64,000 nucleotides of DNA from Synechocystis sp. PCC 7338. GTDB taxonomy: Bacteria; Cyanobacteriota; Cyanobacteriia; Cyanobacteriales; Microcystaceae. The notes beneath the pieces are model-generated. The model searched no databases, had not been told where the DNA came from, and saw only the letters and a list, made by a program, of their open reading frames with translations. The translations under genes were made by a program, and so were the position numbers. Each line of letters starts with the position of its first letter. Positions within the stretch are counted from its first letter, which is position 1. Positions 1 through 8,216 of this stretch are shown here, one piece after another. The stretch lies in NCBI RefSeq assembly GCF_018282115.1, contig NZ_CP054306.1:2589488-2653487 (forward strand), read 5' to 3'.

Positions 1-282
1 TTTTTTCAAAATACATTAAATATTCTGAAATTGTTAAAAACTCTGGGTTACGGCCAGGGAATTTTGTTGGATTTCGCTCCAAACTGCCAAGAAATAATTT
101 TTGATCTTAATCAACTGGAAATATCCGAGTTGGATAAACTTTTCCCCCCCGAAAGTGTTTACGGCAACATTATTGTTTTCAAAAATCATCAAGCAAAAGA
201 AAACCAGCTATCCCAGATTTGCAAACTCTATTATCGAGTTAACATTCTGGAACGGCTGGTCAACACCTTAGTCTCCCGTTGA
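1..282 (+). CDS. C-terminal part of an unidentified protein (gene starts upstream of the window)
   Basis: The frame is open from the first base to the TGA at 280-282. A TTG at 31 could serve as a start, but no ribosome binding site precedes it, so this is more likely the last 93 residues of a longer gene cut by the window edge. The fragment is mixed alpha/beta in character, with no transmembrane segment and no motif I recognise. Its C-terminus (KLYYRVNILERLVNTL) looks helical. It converges on pilQ across a short gap that holds a GC-rich hairpin. No function is proposed. Confidence 0.5.
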   Translation, partial: FFQNTLNILKLLKTLGYGQGILLDFAPNCQEIIFDLNQLEISELDKLFPPESVYGNIIVFKNHQAKENQLSQICKLYYRVNILERLVNTLVSR

Positions 283-287
283 TGTAT

Positions 288-337
288 ATCCCCCCAGTCC
301 CCCCTTGATAAGGGGGAAGTCCGTAAGACAGGGGGAT
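288..337. repeat. GC-rich nested inverted repeat between convergent genes
   Basis: An inner stem CCCCCTT (300-306), loop GAT, AAGGGGG (310-316) is nested in a weaker outer pairing of ATCCCCC (about 289-295) with GGGGGAT (331-337). It resembles the short C-run/G-run palindromic repeats common between cyanobacterial genes. It lies between the stops of two convergent genes, so it may also act as a bidirectional transcript-end hairpin, although no T-run follows. Confidence 0.5.
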
Positions 338-340
338 TGA

Positions 341-2686
341 TTACGGTTGAGCTTGAACCGGGAATCCTTTCTGTCGCAAAAATTCCGCTGTCGCCGCATC
401 GGGATTATAGCGGAAACCAAATTGAGCTTCCGTACTGTCATGAATAATTTTGGGAGTCATGAGAATAATAACCTCCGAACGGTCCGTGGTGTCTGTGGAC
501 TGCCGAAACAATGCCCCAATCACCGGTAAATCTCCCAGAATTGGAACTTTACTTGTGGTAGAACGTTGAAGTTCCGAAATAATGCCAGATAGAATGAATG
601 TCTGATCATCCCTCAGCCGAACTACACCGGAAGTAAGTTCCCTTTTGTTTATTAGTGTGATTTCGTTGATGGCGCCAGCACCACTATCAAATCTTTCTGT
701 GCCAGCCGGAGATGCAACTATTGGATTAACCCGCAACGTAATAAAGCCATTGTCATCAATTCGGTCAACGATGACATTTAGCGTTAGCCCAACATCTTCC
801 AAAACTGGCGTAATGGTCCTGACGGCGGTGTTTCCTTGGGTATCAACCTGGGTATCGACACTAGCAATGACGGATTCCGTTAGTTTAACTTGGGCCGCTT
901 CCCCTTCCTGAACAATCAGAGTTGGATCAGTGAGGATCTTGGCATTACCACTGCGTATCTGGGCATCAATTTGTGCCTGGAATTTCTTCGGATACTGATA
1001 GAAAGATGGCAGACCAAACTCGGGATAAGTAACTGTTAAAATGCCATCTTGATCAACCTCCGCAATTGGAAAGTCGGTAACCCCAGTGAATAGTGGATTA
1101 TTGGAAATAGCTCCCGATCCTGATGTGAAGAAATTAAGGGGAATTGTCCCTGTACCAAGGGGAGTTTCAATATTGGTTAGTCTACTAAGGTCAAAGAAAA
1201 CATCTTCACCGGGACCATTAAAAAATGGATTGACGATGGCAGGGGGATTAGTAACTCGCCCTAACGGATTGTTAATGTCAATTTCCTGAACCGGAGCAGT
1301 ATCACCAAAACGCATTATCCCCCTACCGCTGTCTTGAACAAAGAAACTATCCCCTATACCAAAGGAAAAGCTACTGTCATAATCCTGAATATTATTAAGG
1401 TTGATGTCAATAATCTTGACGTTAACTGCTACTTGACGACGGCGAGCATCCATCTGCGTGATCATGGAGCTAGCCAATTCCACATTACGGGGTTCACCCA
1501 CCAAAGTTACTGTATTTAAACGGGGGTCTGTACTAACTACTAATCCTTCCAGAATTAAAACTGAAGAATCGTTGGCTGGTTTTTGAACAGTTAAAGGGAC
1601 TAGGGTGGGGGGCTGTTTGATTACTCTTGGTGGAGCGTTCTCCGCGAGTTGAACATCTTCTTGGCCTTCAAAGAGAATATTTACTTCAGCCCCTTGGGAA
1701 GCTAAAGTACTAGCTACGGATTCAGCGCTAGCCTGGTTCAATCGGATGGTGCGGGTGATAATATTCCGGGCAGAAGGCAGTAGACTAGCACCCGCGAAAA
1801 TGGTATTACCCCGACGACTGGCCTTTAGCCCCGATGCCATCAGAACATAGTTAAAGACATCCTGAACGCTCTCATTTTGAATATCTAAGGTGATAGTTGA
1901 CTGATTGGGCGGAGGAGCATCCTGTCCACCGGGAGGAGTGCCGGGAGTGGGAGTCCCTTCATTGCTTTGATTATCAGTGAAAATCAAGTTCATGCCGGCA
2001 TAACGAGTCAACACTGCCAGCACTTCCCTGGCGGGGGCTTCCCTTAGCACTAAACTTGGCACGTTAACCTGGCCCCTTTGACCAAGATCAATCATGTCGA
2101 AGGAAGCGTTGATATTGGAAATAGCCAAATCCCCCACCGGTGGTGGCACTGCCCTGGAACGGACGGGAGCCACTGGCACAGCGGGGGACAAAATATTGGG
2201 ATTACCTACCCTCGCTCCTCCCTGGGGAGCACCACCCTGTTGTTGAATAATAATTTCCGGGTTGGGAAACATGACTTGTCCACTGCCCGCTGGAGGGGGG
2301 GGCATAGGACGGCTGGAGGGAGCCATTTGAGCAACACTGGTCTGGTTAGGTTCTGGAAAGTTCAAGGCTAAAGGATCGGATAGAGCTTCCAATTCCTGTA
2401 TTAGCAGCTCAATATTCGTTAACTTTTGCTCTGGCTTGACAAGAGATTTGGTCTGGGTCAACTCCAATGATGGTGACCAAGAATCAATATCCTCTTTTTG
2501 CTTGAGGGATTGCTCCAGAATTTTGTCAAATTTTAGCCAATCTCGACTCAAGTCACTGGCGATCGCCGTTTCTAGATTTGCGCCAAATGTGTCCGACTGG
2601 GGCAGAGTTTCCGCCTGGGCAGGGGCCATAGCCAGTAAACAGCAGGCTACCATTTCCGTCGTTAACCAAAACCGAAAATTTTTCAC
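341..2686 (-). CDS. pilQ: Type IV pilus secretin PilQ
   Basis: Outer-membrane secretin forming the gated channel for type IV pili, used in twitching motility and natural transformation. The reading frame extends to a TTG at 2737, but the GTG at 2686 is preferred: it has TGAGGAGC seven bases upstream and opens a standard signal peptide (VKNFRFWLTTEM..., cleaved near AQA-ET). That gives 781 residues. Order: signal peptide; low-complexity Pro/Gln/Gly-rich segment (about 120-185); secretin/TonB short N-terminal domain (about 205-300, LREAPAREVLAVLTRYAG); secretin N-domains; C-terminal secretin domain with the family signature near VPILGDLPVIGALFR. It is the last gene of the pilMNOQ group, 95 bases after pilO. 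The gene for the usual lipoprotein PilP is absent from this cluster. Confidence 0.93.
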   Translation of the reverse strand: MKNFRFWLTTEMVACCLLAMAPAQAETLPQSDTFGANLETAIASDLSRDWLKFDKILEQSLKQKEDIDSWSPSLELTQTKSLVKPEQKLTNIELLIQELEALSDPLALNFPEPNQTSVAQMAPSSRPMPPPPAGSGQVMFPNPEIIIQQQGGAPQGGARVGNPNILSPAVPVAPVRSRAVPPPVGDLAISNINASFDMIDLGQRGQVNVPSLVLREAPAREVLAVLTRYAGMNLIFTDNQSNEGTPTPGTPPGGQDAPPPNQSTITLDIQNESVQDVFNYVLMASGLKASRRGNTIFAGASLLPSARNIITRTIRLNQASAESVASTLASQGAEVNILFEGQEDVQLAENAPPRVIKQPPTLVPLTVQKPANDSSVLILEGLVVSTDPRLNTVTLVGEPRNVELASSMITQMDARRRQVAVNVKIIDINLNNIQDYDSSFSFGIGDSFFVQDSGRGIMRFGDTAPVQEIDINNPLGRVTNPPAIVNPFFNGPGEDVFFDLSRLTNIETPLGTGTIPLNFFTSGSGAISNNPLFTGVTDFPIAEVDQDGILTVTYPEFGLPSFYQYPKKFQAQIDAQIRSGNAKILTDPTLIVQEGEAAQVKLTESVIASVDTQVDTQGNTAVRTITPVLEDVGLTLNVIVDRIDDNGFITLRVNPIVASPAGTERFDSGAGAINEITLINKRELTSGVVRLRDDQTFILSGIISELQRSTTSKVPILGDLPVIGALFRQSTDTTDRSEVIILMTPKIIHDSTEAQFGFRYNPDAATAEFLRQKGFPVQAQP

Positions 2687-2781
2687 AGAATTGCTCCTCA
2701 CACACCAATTAAAATCAATTATTGAATAATTATTCAAAAACCGTAAGACCGTTAGCGATAATTTATCAGTAAAATCGCCTA

Positions 2782-3591
2782 CTAGGGAGCCGGAGGCGTT
2801 TCTCCTTCCGCTGGGGGTTGTCCCTCCTGGCCCGGTGGCGGCGGCGGGGGAGTCAGGGCGGCAATCTCCTCAGGGGTTAATGGCATAAACACCTCCAAAG
2901 TTAAATCTGTAGTCAGAGTATCCGACGCATCGGTCTGTACTTGCACAGTGTCCCCATCCCTAACCACATTGACTGGAAATTCTGGGTTGACCAAGCTAGT
3001 CCGCAAATTTTTCATTAAAATCAGCGGCTGTAGCCTTTCAATGTCCCTAATTAAAGCTAAAGTTTGGCTAAAGCCACCGGCCATGGAAATGGTGTAGGTT
3101 TGCCGCTTTAGCCGATTATTAACGTTTGCCCCCAGGCTATCATCAGCAATTACCACCGGCTCTCCCTGGGGCAAAAAACTCAATAACCTCATGTCCCTAT
3201 TGACAAATAAAGTGTTGAAGTTATACAAGATTGTGTTCAAATCTTCGCTATTGGCATAGAGTTCTAGCACTGTTGCCTTTCTTTGCTGCGCTTCTTGTAA
3301 CTGCACCTCCGCATTGGCCAAAAGGCGCATCAACACTTCCGGGGATTGCTGATCAACCTGGGCCTGCTTCGCTTGTTCATCCTGCTTGAGTTGTTGATAT
3401 TCCCCCAAAGCTGGCATGAAAAAATTGAGCAGCACATAGCCCATGGCCAGTAAGCCAAGAACCCCTAGACTAATGCCACTTACCTGGGGGGTAAAGGTTA
3501 TCCCAAATGCCGTCGGATAATTGCCCCCGGCGTCAAACTCCTCATCAATAATTGTCGTTGTTGACGAATACTCTTCACTGTAGCTAGTCAT
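2782..3591 (-). CDS. pilO: Type IV pilus assembly protein PilO
   Basis: Inner-membrane component of the pilus alignment complex, pairing with PilN. The 269-residue protein has a short acidic cytoplasmic N-terminus, one transmembrane helix at about 38-60 (VSGISLGVLGLLAMGYVLLN), a coiled-coil stretch (about 62-115, rich in Gln/Lys/Glu), a ferredoxin-like periplasmic domain, and a Pro/Gly-rich tail from about 245. GAGGGG seven to eight bases before the ATG is a reasonable ribosome binding site. At 269 residues it is longer than the usual PilO of about 210, mainly because of the tail. It sits 47 bases after pilN and is probably cotranscribed. Confidence 0.88.
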   Translation of the reverse strand: MTSYSEEYSSTTTIIDEEFDAGGNYPTAFGITFTPQVSGISLGVLGLLAMGYVLLNFFMPALGEYQQLKQDEQAKQAQVDQQSPEVLMRLLANAEVQLQEAQQRKATVLELYANSEDLNTILYNFNTLFVNRDMRLLSFLPQGEPVVIADDSLGANVNNRLKRQTYTISMAGGFSQTLALIRDIERLQPLILMKNLRTSLVNPEFPVNVVRDGDTVQVQTDASDTLTTDLTLEVFMPLTPEEIAALTPPPPPPGQEGQPPAEGETPPAP

Positions 3592-3638
3592 AACACCCCT
3601 CTAAAAACAAAGTTCAGTCGCAATTGGTAATAAGGTTG

Positions 3639-4487
3639 CTAGTTTGAGGTCTCTGGTGGAGGAGCATCCCCTGTTGGTTCCACAATCGGGGGAGGGGGAA
3701 CATCCGGTACATCCGCTGGCCGATCCAATACCCCCTTGAGTTCTAAAAATTTAAATCGGGCCACTAAACCCGCCGCCCCATTTTTAATTAATGCTGTCAT
3801 CAGATCCTTATCTGGGGTATTAGTGATCTCAGTCTGGATGGTGTAGCTCACCCCCGCTGGAATTAAAACCGTAGAAGTGCCCTGATCCGCTTCTAGTTCC
3901 TCTGTTCCACCAGTTTGGGCTGTTGTGCCTTCCCCAGTAATGGGTAAAGCTGCCGCATTGGCCGTCATTAACTGAGTTTTATTAGCCTGTAAAAACTTTG
4001 AACTCTGCAAAGTGAGGAGGAAATCATTTAGAGCACCGTAGTTCCCGGCAAATCCGGACAGGGTAACCAAGTTTCCTTCCTGTTGGATACTTTGTAACTG
4101 TACTTCCTGGGGTAACTGATTAGTAATTTCCTGCAATAAAGCCGACCAAGGCTTAATTTGATTAAACACAGCGATTAAGCCGTCCGCATCCTGGTGAGCC
4201 GCCGCTGTTTTTGCTTGCACTTCCTGGATTTTTTGCTGTTCCCCCTGTAGTTGGGTCAACTCCGTTTCTAACTGTTGAATATTGGTCTGGGCAACGCCCT
4301 TTTGCCAATTGATCAGCAGCACCCCCAACCCAGCCAAAGCAGGCAAGAGTACCATCACCCCCGCCCCAATGTAAAGCGGCATTTGTTTCTGTAGATCGTC
4401 TCCCGCTAGGGTAATGCTGGTGGTTTGGGTGGACCGAACAACGTCAGAGTTGCGGTCCTTGAGAAAGTTGACGTCTAGGCTATACAT
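3639..4487 (-). CDS. pilN: Type IV pilus assembly protein PilN
   Basis: Fimbrial assembly protein bridging cytoplasmic PilM and periplasmic PilO. The N-terminus MYSLDVNFLKDR matches the conserved short PilN peptide that binds PilM (family knowledge: an INLLP-like motif). A transmembrane helix follows at about 38-60, then a coiled coil rich in Gln/Glu (about 65-110), then the periplasmic domain (HDADG... to VTLSGFAGNYGALNDFL). The C-terminal 30 residues are Pro/Asp-rich. It lies 83 bases after pilM and 47 bases before pilO. At 282 residues it is longer than proteobacterial PilN (about 180-200). Confidence 0.88.
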   Translation of the reverse strand: MYSLDVNFLKDRNSDVVRSTQTTSITLAGDDLQKQMPLYIGAGVMVLLPALAGLGVLLINWQKGVAQTNIQQLETELTQLQGEQQKIQEVQAKTAAAHQDADGLIAVFNQIKPWSALLQEITNQLPQEVQLQSIQQEGNLVTLSGFAGNYGALNDFLLTLQSSKFLQANKTQLMTANAAALPITGEGTTAQTGGTEELEADQGTSTVLIPAGVSYTIQTEITNTPDKDLMTALIKNGAAGLVARFKFLELKGVLDRPADVPDVPPPPIVEPTGDAPPPETSN

Positions 4488-4570
4488 GGGAGGGTTTCAA
4501 TGGAGTATGGCATCGGACAAGGGAGAGGAGTGAAGTAACAAGTGTGGGCACGGCGAACAAATTTAAGGAG

Positions 4571-5674
4571 CTAGGCTTCCCGGATACCCAAACCCAAAAC
4601 CGTGGCCAGACTGGGACGCTCTACGTCAGAAAAGTTCTGATCAGTGTCGATCGCCAGAGCTTCAAAGGGGTCGACCCTGACGGTGGGAATACTTAAGCGT
4701 TGGGTGAAATATTCATCCAATTGGATCAGACCACCACCGGGGCCGGCCAAGAGTAACTGCACCAATTCCAATTCTTCACTCTGGTTGAGGTAGAAATTGA
4801 TAGACCGCCGCAGCTCGTCGGTTAGTTCACCCATGACCCGCATTAGGGCATTCATGCCGGGATTAACCGCTGTGCCCTGGGTGCTCATGGTGTCGAACTG
4901 GGTGACGGGAATGGTCATGCCCTGCAAAATTTCTGGGTTGCGGGAAGGAGGCAAATTCATCGCCCGGGAAAGGGCATTCTGCATCTGGTAAGTGCCAATG
5001 GGGACTGTGCGAGAAAACTGGGGCACTCCGTCCACAATGATGGCAATTTCCGTGCTGTCGAACTCAATATCCACCAAAACCGCCGCCTCCCGAGAACCAA
5101 ACTGCCGCAACTGTTCCCGAATGGTTCTAATTAGGGCAAAACTATTGATTTCCAGCACGTCCACCTGGAGCCCCGCCTGCTGAAAAGTATCTAGATAGGA
5201 ATCGGTCACCTCCCGACGGGTGGCCACCAACAACACCTGCACCTTTTCGATGCCGTCTTCATCCTCGAACAAGCCTAGTTTTTGGTAATCCAAATCCACT
5301 TCTTCCCGGGGGTAGGGCAAATACAGGGCCGCTTCGTGGTTCAGCACCATGTCCCGCAACTCGTTTTCGTCCAACTCCGCCGGCACCGGCAGCATACGAA
5401 TGATAGCCTCCCGCATGGGCACCGCCGTGGCCACCTGCTTGGTGTTAATACTATGCTCGCTCAGCAGTTCCTGAATAATTTCCGCCAAGGCTGGAGAATC
5501 AACGATCTTCCCTTCCTCAAAAATCCCCTCCGGAATGGAAGCGTGACCAAACTTCCTCAGTTTATAGCTCTGACCCTGGGAAGTAAGTTGGGCAACATTA
5601 ACCCTTTCGGGGGTGATTTCTAGCCCTACCCCGGAGGATTTACGGCTAAATAAGCTAGTGAGACGGCTAAACAT
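4571..5674 (-). CDS. pilM: Type IV pilus assembly ATPase-fold protein PilM
   Basis: Cytoplasmic actin/FtsA-like protein that anchors the PilN tail beneath the membrane. The 367 residues show the PilM fold: SGVGLEITPERVNVAQL near the N-terminus (phosphate-1-like strand), VLVDIEFDSTEIAIIVDGVPQFSRTVPIG in the middle, and LLLAGPGGGLIQLDEYFTQRL near the C-terminus (adenosine-binding-like turn). First gene of the pilMNOQ group. The ATG at 5674 is preceded within 20 bases by the palindrome GCGGTAACCGC (5682-5692), which leaves little room for a conventional Shine-Dalgarno sequence. Confidence 0.92.
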   Translation of the reverse strand: MFSRLTSLFSRKSSGVGLEITPERVNVAQLTSQGQSYKLRKFGHASIPEGIFEEGKIVDSPALAEIIQELLSEHSINTKQVATAVPMREAIIRMLPVPAELDENELRDMVLNHEAALYLPYPREEVDLDYQKLGLFEDEDGIEKVQVLLVATRREVTDSYLDTFQQAGLQVDVLEINSFALIRTIREQLRQFGSREAAVLVDIEFDSTEIAIIVDGVPQFSRTVPIGTYQMQNALSRAMNLPPSRNPEILQGMTIPVTQFDTMSTQGTAVNPGMNALMRVMGELTDELRRSINFYLNQSEELELVQLLLAGPGGGLIQLDEYFTQRLSIPTVRVDPFEALAIDTDQNFSDVERPSLATVLGLGIREA

Positions 5675-5859
5675 GGGGGTTGCGGTAACCGCTGGCGATG
5701 ATAAAACAAAATTGTTAAGGAGTAAGGGTGGGAGGTGGAAAAAATCTATCAGTCCATGGTACTGTCCTGGCCAACACTGTCAATAACAAGCAACAAAGTG
5801 TTAACTTCAGTGTCAACCAAAATCCGGCTGAGACTCGAATGGAGGCAAGTCAACAAAGT

Positions 5860-6300
5860 TTACAGCGCCTGGCCACGGATTTTAGCGGAAAAACCCGAGG
5901 CTTTGAACTGTTCTAACTGCAAAGGGAGGGGTTGTTGGGCAGGCACGTTGATACGCACCTCAAAATTGCTTTTTCCCGGGGGAATTTCAGCAATGTTACC
6001 CAAGCGGGTGCGATTTTGCATGGCCGGTTCATGGTTGGCATCGTAGATGCGGCCAAAAACATCGGCATCATACACTGTTTTCCCGGTCCGATTATTGGCA
6101 ATGCCCGTTACCAAAAAGCAGTTAGCTGGATTGCTCGAACCACTGCCTACATTGCCTTCTGCTAGGTCTGCTGGACAGGCCTTGTAGTCAATCTCCGTCA
6201 GCGGCACTTCCGTCAAAGCCCAAGCGGGCATGGCGATCGCCAAGGAGAAACAGGTTATGGCCAGGATGACAATGAAAGACCGCAGAGCAGTTAGAAACAT
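5860..6300 (-). CDS. Small secreted protein of unknown function
   Basis: A 146-residue protein with a clear signal peptide (hydrophobic core about 8-26, cleavage near AWA-LT). The mature part contains two cysteines (in YKACPAD and PANCFLV) that could form a disulphide, and a beta-rich region (VTGIANNRTGKTVYDADVFGRIYDANHEP) reminiscent of a small immunoglobulin-like or FxLYD-type domain. It lies between pilM and an S-layer-homology gene on the same strand, so an envelope role is likely, but I cannot assign one. The gap of about 185 bases to pilM suggests pilM has its own promoter. Confidence 0.7.
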   Translation of the reverse strand: MFLTALRSFIVILAITCFSLAIAMPAWALTEVPLTEIDYKACPADLAEGNVGSGSSNPANCFLVTGIANNRTGKTVYDADVFGRIYDANHEPAMQNRTRLGNIAEIPPGKSNFEVRINVPAQQPLPLQLEQFKASGFSAKIRGQAL

Positions 6301-6329
6301 AAATTCAGAGGAAAACGAGCGTTAATACC

Positions 6330-7094
6330 TTAAAAGCCGGGGGCGGTGGGAGGCAGTGTGGGATTGCCAAAGCGGGTGTATTGAGACCAATCTTCCAGCA
6401 GGGACTGGTTGAAAGGGTCTGGTAAATCCCTGGTATGGATCACAGTGCCTCGGGTTTGCTGTTCGAGGGCATCATGATAAACAGCTTCCACCACTGCCGC
6501 ATCTTCGGCAATCATGTTGTCGAAGTAGGAACCGGGCCAACTGCGCCAACCGAAAATTTTATTAGCCTGGCCAGAAATACTGGTGAGGTCGTAAAAGCGC
6601 CCGGTGGCATTGTAGGAAGCCCGGGTGAAAACATTCTCCAGGGTATCCCCAGCGGCGAGGGACGTTTCTTTTTCTTCCATAAACTGCCCCAACTGTTGCC
6701 GGGAGTTCAACATCCTTGCCTCCAACTGAGTTAGGCAGGCGCTCAAACCGGCGGCAAATTCGTTGCGGGTCAAAGCTCTGTCGCCCCGGAAAGTTCGATC
6801 AGGGTAACCAACAATACAGCCATAGTTATCGACTAAATTGCGCAGTGCTTCGTAGGCCCAATTGTTGGGGGATACATCCCGAAACTGATTAATGCTGGTG
6901 ACCTGCCCCAAAAGGTCTGTATAGGCTTGGTAACTCTGGTCATAGTTGGCCTGGGCCGTTTCTTTGTCCAGGGCCGGGGTTGGCATAACAGGGACAATAC
7001 TAACGGGGTTGGCGATCGCCGGAGCGGCCATTCCCCCCACTAGCAATCCCCCTAGGGCCGCTAATAAACAAGATTTCATTGATCGGTTAATCAT
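6330..7094 (-). CDS. S-layer-homology (SLH) domain secreted protein
   Basis: The start is placed at the ATG at 7094 (MINRSMKSCLLAALGG), which has TTGAGGAG nine bases upstream; the frame runs further 5' without support. The 254-residue protein has a signal peptide (cleavage near AIA-NP) and a single SLH module (FRDVSPNNWAYEALRNLVD, then GYPDRTFRGDRALTRNEFAAGL). The rest (about 130-254) is helical with no motif I recognise. SLH modules in cyanobacteria typically tether proteins to peptidoglycan-linked polymers. It ends 30 bases before the next secreted protein and is probably cotranscribed with it. Confidence 0.8.
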   Translation of the reverse strand: MINRSMKSCLLAALGGLLVGGMAAPAIANPVSIVPVMPTPALDKETAQANYDQSYQAYTDLLGQVTSINQFRDVSPNNWAYEALRNLVDNYGCIVGYPDRTFRGDRALTRNEFAAGLSACLTQLEARMLNSRQQLGQFMEEKETSLAAGDTLENVFTRASYNATGRFYDLTSISGQANKIFGWRSWPGSYFDNMIAEDAAVVEAVYHDALEQQTRGTVIHTRDLPDPFNQSLLEDWSQYTRFGNPTLPPTAPGF

Positions 7095-7344
7095 CACAGA
7101 ACACTCCTCAACCAAAATGACCAACGGACTGGAAAATAAGCCGCAAAAGTTAATAAAATTTAATATTTCGTCAGCGTAACCCGAGGTGTGGAAGATCGCC
7201 TGGCAGTCAACACCAATCTAGATGGCGATACCTACTAAATGTAACCCAATTTCCTCCAGGCGTAACCTTTATCCACAATTTCTCCTCCTTTTCGTCCTCG
7301 GAGCAATATTTATCAAAAAACAGCCTCATTGCCCCGGAAAACCA

Positions 7345-8085
7345 TCACCGACGGATGAGGGTGCGGAAGAAAAATTTGGGCAAGGCCAACATCCGCCGCC
7401 AGCGCCAGGGTTCTTGGTATAGTCGATAAAACCACTCCAGGTTATGGCGACAGAAAAATTCCGGTGCCCTTTCCTTGGTGCCCGACCACACATCAAAACT
7501 GCCTCCCACCCCGATCCAGATGCCCTGGGGACAAAGGTGGCGATAGTCCCGAATCCAATATTCCTGCCGAGGAACTCCCAAACCGACCAAAATTAGGCGG
7601 GGCTGTTCCCGGGCTAGGGTTTGTTGCCAAGCTTGCCGCTCCGCTTCAGTTAAAAAACCATGGTTTGCCAAAATTTTTAACCCTGGATATTTCCCTTGCC
7701 AACGTTGGGCCGCTAGCTCAGCTATGCCCGGTGCCCCTCCATAAAAGGCGATCGCCTGATTAGCCTTGCTTTGGCCCATGTGGCGCACCATAGCTTCCGC
7801 CAGTTCAATGCCAGGGCAACGGTTTTGCTCAATGCCTTCCAATTTTAAATAAATGGTCACTCCAGCACCGTCGGGAATCACCAATTCCGCTTGCTGGATA
7901 ACTCGTTGTACCGCCACTTCTTTTTCAGCCAGCATCACCATTTCCGAGTTCAGCGTGACCACGTGGACTCCCTGACCTAGGGCAAGGCAATTTTTCAGCC
8001 AGCGGCCATAGTCGTCGCACAGGTGTACCGGCACCCCAAAAACAAACGCTTGTTGCAATGTTAGCTCAGCAAAGTCGGTGGCCAT
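7345..8085 (-). CDS. WecG/TagA/CpsF-family glycosyltransferase
   Basis: GT26-type enzyme; family members transfer N-acetyl-mannosamine(uronic acid) or related sugars to a lipid-linked acceptor in surface polysaccharide synthesis. Family hallmarks: VVTLNSEMVMLAEK (about 42-55, substrate Asn), IPDGAGVTIYLK (catalytic Asp region), FYGGAPGIAELAA, ILVGLGVPRQEYWI, and GVGGSFDVWSGTKERAPEFF near the C-terminus, followed by a basic, aromatic tail that docks the enzyme to the membrane. At 246 residues it has the normal family length. It lies among envelope genes, but no polysaccharide cluster surrounds it, so the acceptor is unknown. Confidence 0.88.
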   Translation of the reverse strand: MATDFAELTLQQAFVFGVPVHLCDDYGRWLKNCLALGQGVHVVTLNSEMVMLAEKEVAVQRVIQQAELVIPDGAGVTIYLKLEGIEQNRCPGIELAEAMVRHMGQSKANQAIAFYGGAPGIAELAAQRWQGKYPGLKILANHGFLTEAERQAWQQTLAREQPRLILVGLGVPRQEYWIRDYRHLCPQGIWIGVGGSFDVWSGTKERAPEFFCRHNLEWFYRLYQEPWRWRRMLALPKFFFRTLIRR

Positions 8086-8216
8086 AGGGAAAATGGATTC
8101 GGAAAAAGGGCAGGTTCACATTATGCCCCTGGGCTGCCCCATGGGAAAAATCTGCCACCATGGAGGAGCTTGGCGGAGCAGAATTAGGGAGTAAATTGCG
8201 ATCTCGCAGATACCCT

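Noticed and set aside
2687..2737. Upstream extension of pilQ to TTG 2737
   Set aside because: No ribosome binding site; GTG 2686 has a strong GAGGAG and opens the signal peptide directly.
5728..6046. Plus-strand ORFs around 5.7-6.0 kb
   Set aside because: They are largely antisense to the small secreted protein gene and have no coding character or start signal.
7222..7422. Plus-strand ORF in the gap before the WecG-like gene
   Set aside because: It runs into the end of the glycosyltransferase gene antisense, has no ribosome binding site and a low-complexity Pro-rich C-terminus.
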